Below, one piece after another: positions 32,109-32,746 of a stretch of 32,746 nt of DNA (within the stretch, counting starts at the first letter, position 1; each line of letters starts with the position of its first letter). The notes under the pieces were generated by a model. That model saw nothing but the letters and a program-made list of their open reading frames with translations. It ran no database searches and had not been told where the DNA came from. The stretch comes from Bacillus sp. ISL-41 (GTDB lineage Bacteria; Bacillota; Bacilli; Bacillales; Cytobacillaceae). The DNA is taken from positions 1 to 32,746 of the forward strand of contig NZ_JAGGQP010000004.1 in NCBI RefSeq assembly GCF_018613235.1, given 5' to 3'. A program made the translations under genes and the position numbers.

Positions 32109-32632
32109 AGAAAAAAGCCATATTTCTGGACAGGGACGGGGTCCTTAATGAAGTACTGTCCCACCGGGTAAAATTCGTCAACCAGCCGGAAGATCTTTAC
32201 TTGCTTGAAGGGGCAGCTGAAGCTGTCGCAGAATTGAGCAAAGCCGGCTATGAGATTTTTGTTGTCACCAATCAAGGAGGCGTAGGCCTTGGATTCCTGA
32301 AGGAAAAGCGCCTCCATGAAATCCATGACCACATGGTAAAAATGATCAAGGAACATGGCGGCCATATCAAGGAGGTTGCATACTGCCCGCATAAACCTAA
32401 GGCAGGATGCGAATGCCGCAAGCCAAATGCCGGAATGCTCACTCACCTTGCTAGCAGACACGATATCGAATTGACCGGAAGTGTAATGGTTGGGGATCAC
32501 GAACGCGATATCGAAGCCGGAAAAAAGGCAGGATGCAAAACGGTCTTCATTGGGACCGAAGAAACAGCTGCAGATGAGAAGGCTCCCTCGCTGCAGGCAG
32601 CCGTTCCGTTGATTTTAGAGCTTTTGAAATAA
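32105..32632 (+). CDS. HAD-IIIA phosphatase, GmhB/histidinol-phosphatase type
   Basis: 175 residues. The HAD nucleophile motif is FLDRDGVLN (Asp9, Asp11), motif 2 is VVTNQGG, and the metal Asp pair is in MVGDHERDIEAG. A zinc loop of the GmhB group, CPHKPKAGCECRKP with Cys94, His96, Cys102 and Cys104, is complete. Such enzymes dephosphorylate heptose 1,7-bisphosphate or histidinol phosphate; with no heptose or his genes nearby the substrate is open. AAAGGGGG precedes the ATG, which overlaps the glycosylase stop. Confidence 0.92.
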   Translation: MKKKAIFLDRDGVLNEVLSHRVKFVNQPEDLYLLEGAAEAVAELSKAGYEIFVVTNQGGVGLGFLKEKRLHEIHDHMVKMIKEHGGHIKEVAYCPHKPKAGCECRKPNAGMLTHLASRHDIELTGSVMVGDHERDIEAGKKAGCKTVFIGTEETAADEKAPSLQAAVPLILELLK

Positions 32633-32654
32633 GGAATTTTATCCTTTAATAAGA

Positions 32655-32693
32655 AGAAAAAAACGCTGCCAGAAGAACTGGCAGCGCTTTTCG
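32655..32693. terminator. Strong bidirectional terminator
   Basis: CGCTGCCAG (32664-32672) and CTGGCAGCG (32678-32686) pair around five nt. CTTTTC follows on the plus strand; seven consecutive A on the left give an even better T run on the minus strand, which implies a minus-strand gene ending just to the right. Confidence 0.9.
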
Positions 32694-32723
32694 ATTCAGG
32701 CTTGACGCTTTTTTCGGAATTAG

Positions 32724-32746
32724 TTACTTTTCGTGTCTCCATCACC
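32724..32746 (-). CDS. Possible C-terminal end of a minus-strand gene (partial)
   Basis: On the minus strand the window edge reads GDGDTKSN and then TAA (32726-32724), 31 nt before a terminator with a strong minus-strand T run. Too short for any identification; the alternative frame through this end runs into the terminator and is not credible. Confidence 0.3.

Noticed and set aside
32497-32745. 82-codon minus-strand ORF at the window end
   Set aside because: Crosses the bidirectional terminator and is antisense to the HAD phosphatase; a different frame ending in TAA at 32724 is the better candidate for a gene end.

Overview
The window is chromosomal DNA of an endospore-forming member of the Bacillaceae. 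The evidence is spoVR, two H-type small acid-soluble spore protein genes, a KinB-type sporulation kinase, a strong AAGGAGG ribosome-binding-site tradition with many TTG/GTG starts, and gene order shared with the Bacillus subtilis yhc-yhd region (yhcT, yhcU, yhcX, pgcA, yhdB, yhdC, spoVR, and tcyP, which is yhcL). The genus cannot be fixed from the sequence; a Mesobacillus- or Cytobacillus-like organism would fit. There are no rRNA or tRNA genes, phage genes, transposases or CRISPR arrays.

Layout. 1-650: a degenerate repeat and a coiled-coil protein. 650-3250: a PadR regulator, a HAAS-domain membrane protein and a DUF4153/DUF4173-like membrane protein, with related dyads in front of the first and last genes. 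3260-3840: a guanidine-I (ykkC) riboswitch controlling an SMR guanidinium exporter. 3848-6205: a membrane PAS-GGDEF-EAL protein. 6658-7777: two small membrane proteins. 8037-9417: a CzrA-type zinc sensor and a convergent CDF zinc exporter with a probable operator. 9507-11753: spoVR, yhdC, yhdB. 11878-14386: pgcA and an SDR oxidoreductase. 14518-14985: nine tandem units of exactly 52 bp. 15065-19358: yhcX, a bdbC/thioredoxin pair, yhcU, yhcT. 19428-21971: a GlsB/YeaQ-type protein, an aldo-keto reductase, a DUF302 protein and sspH. 22100-23920: a DHODH-like barrel fused to a duplicated membrane domain. 24003-27793: a 53-bp repeat pair, a purine permease, a YitT-like protein and the cystine transporter TcyP. 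27997-29896: a small thioredoxin-fold gene interrupted only by UGA, then a KinB-like kinase. 29912-32746: a second sspH that is very short, an AI-2E-family permease, a 3-methyladenine DNA glycosylase and a HAD phosphatase.

The most notable item is the minus-strand gene at 27997-28278. It has an excellent ribosome binding site and an intact 93-residue thioredoxin/glutaredoxin-like reading frame, except for one UGA at the first position of the CxxC active site. A small hairpin with a G-U-U loop lies just downstream of the UGA. This is what a UxxC selenoprotein would look like; a simple nonsense mutation is the competing explanation. Other items are the 52-bp array, the guanidine riboswitch, the DHODH-membrane fusion with its internal duplication, and several promoter-operator pairs.

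Functionally the window mixes sporulation (spoVR, kinB, two sspH), thiol redox and sulfur (bdbC with its thioredoxin partner, tcyP, the UGA gene), metal and guanidine detoxification, and housekeeping uptake and repair. Genes mostly stand alone or in pairs, and many are closed by bidirectional hairpin terminators.
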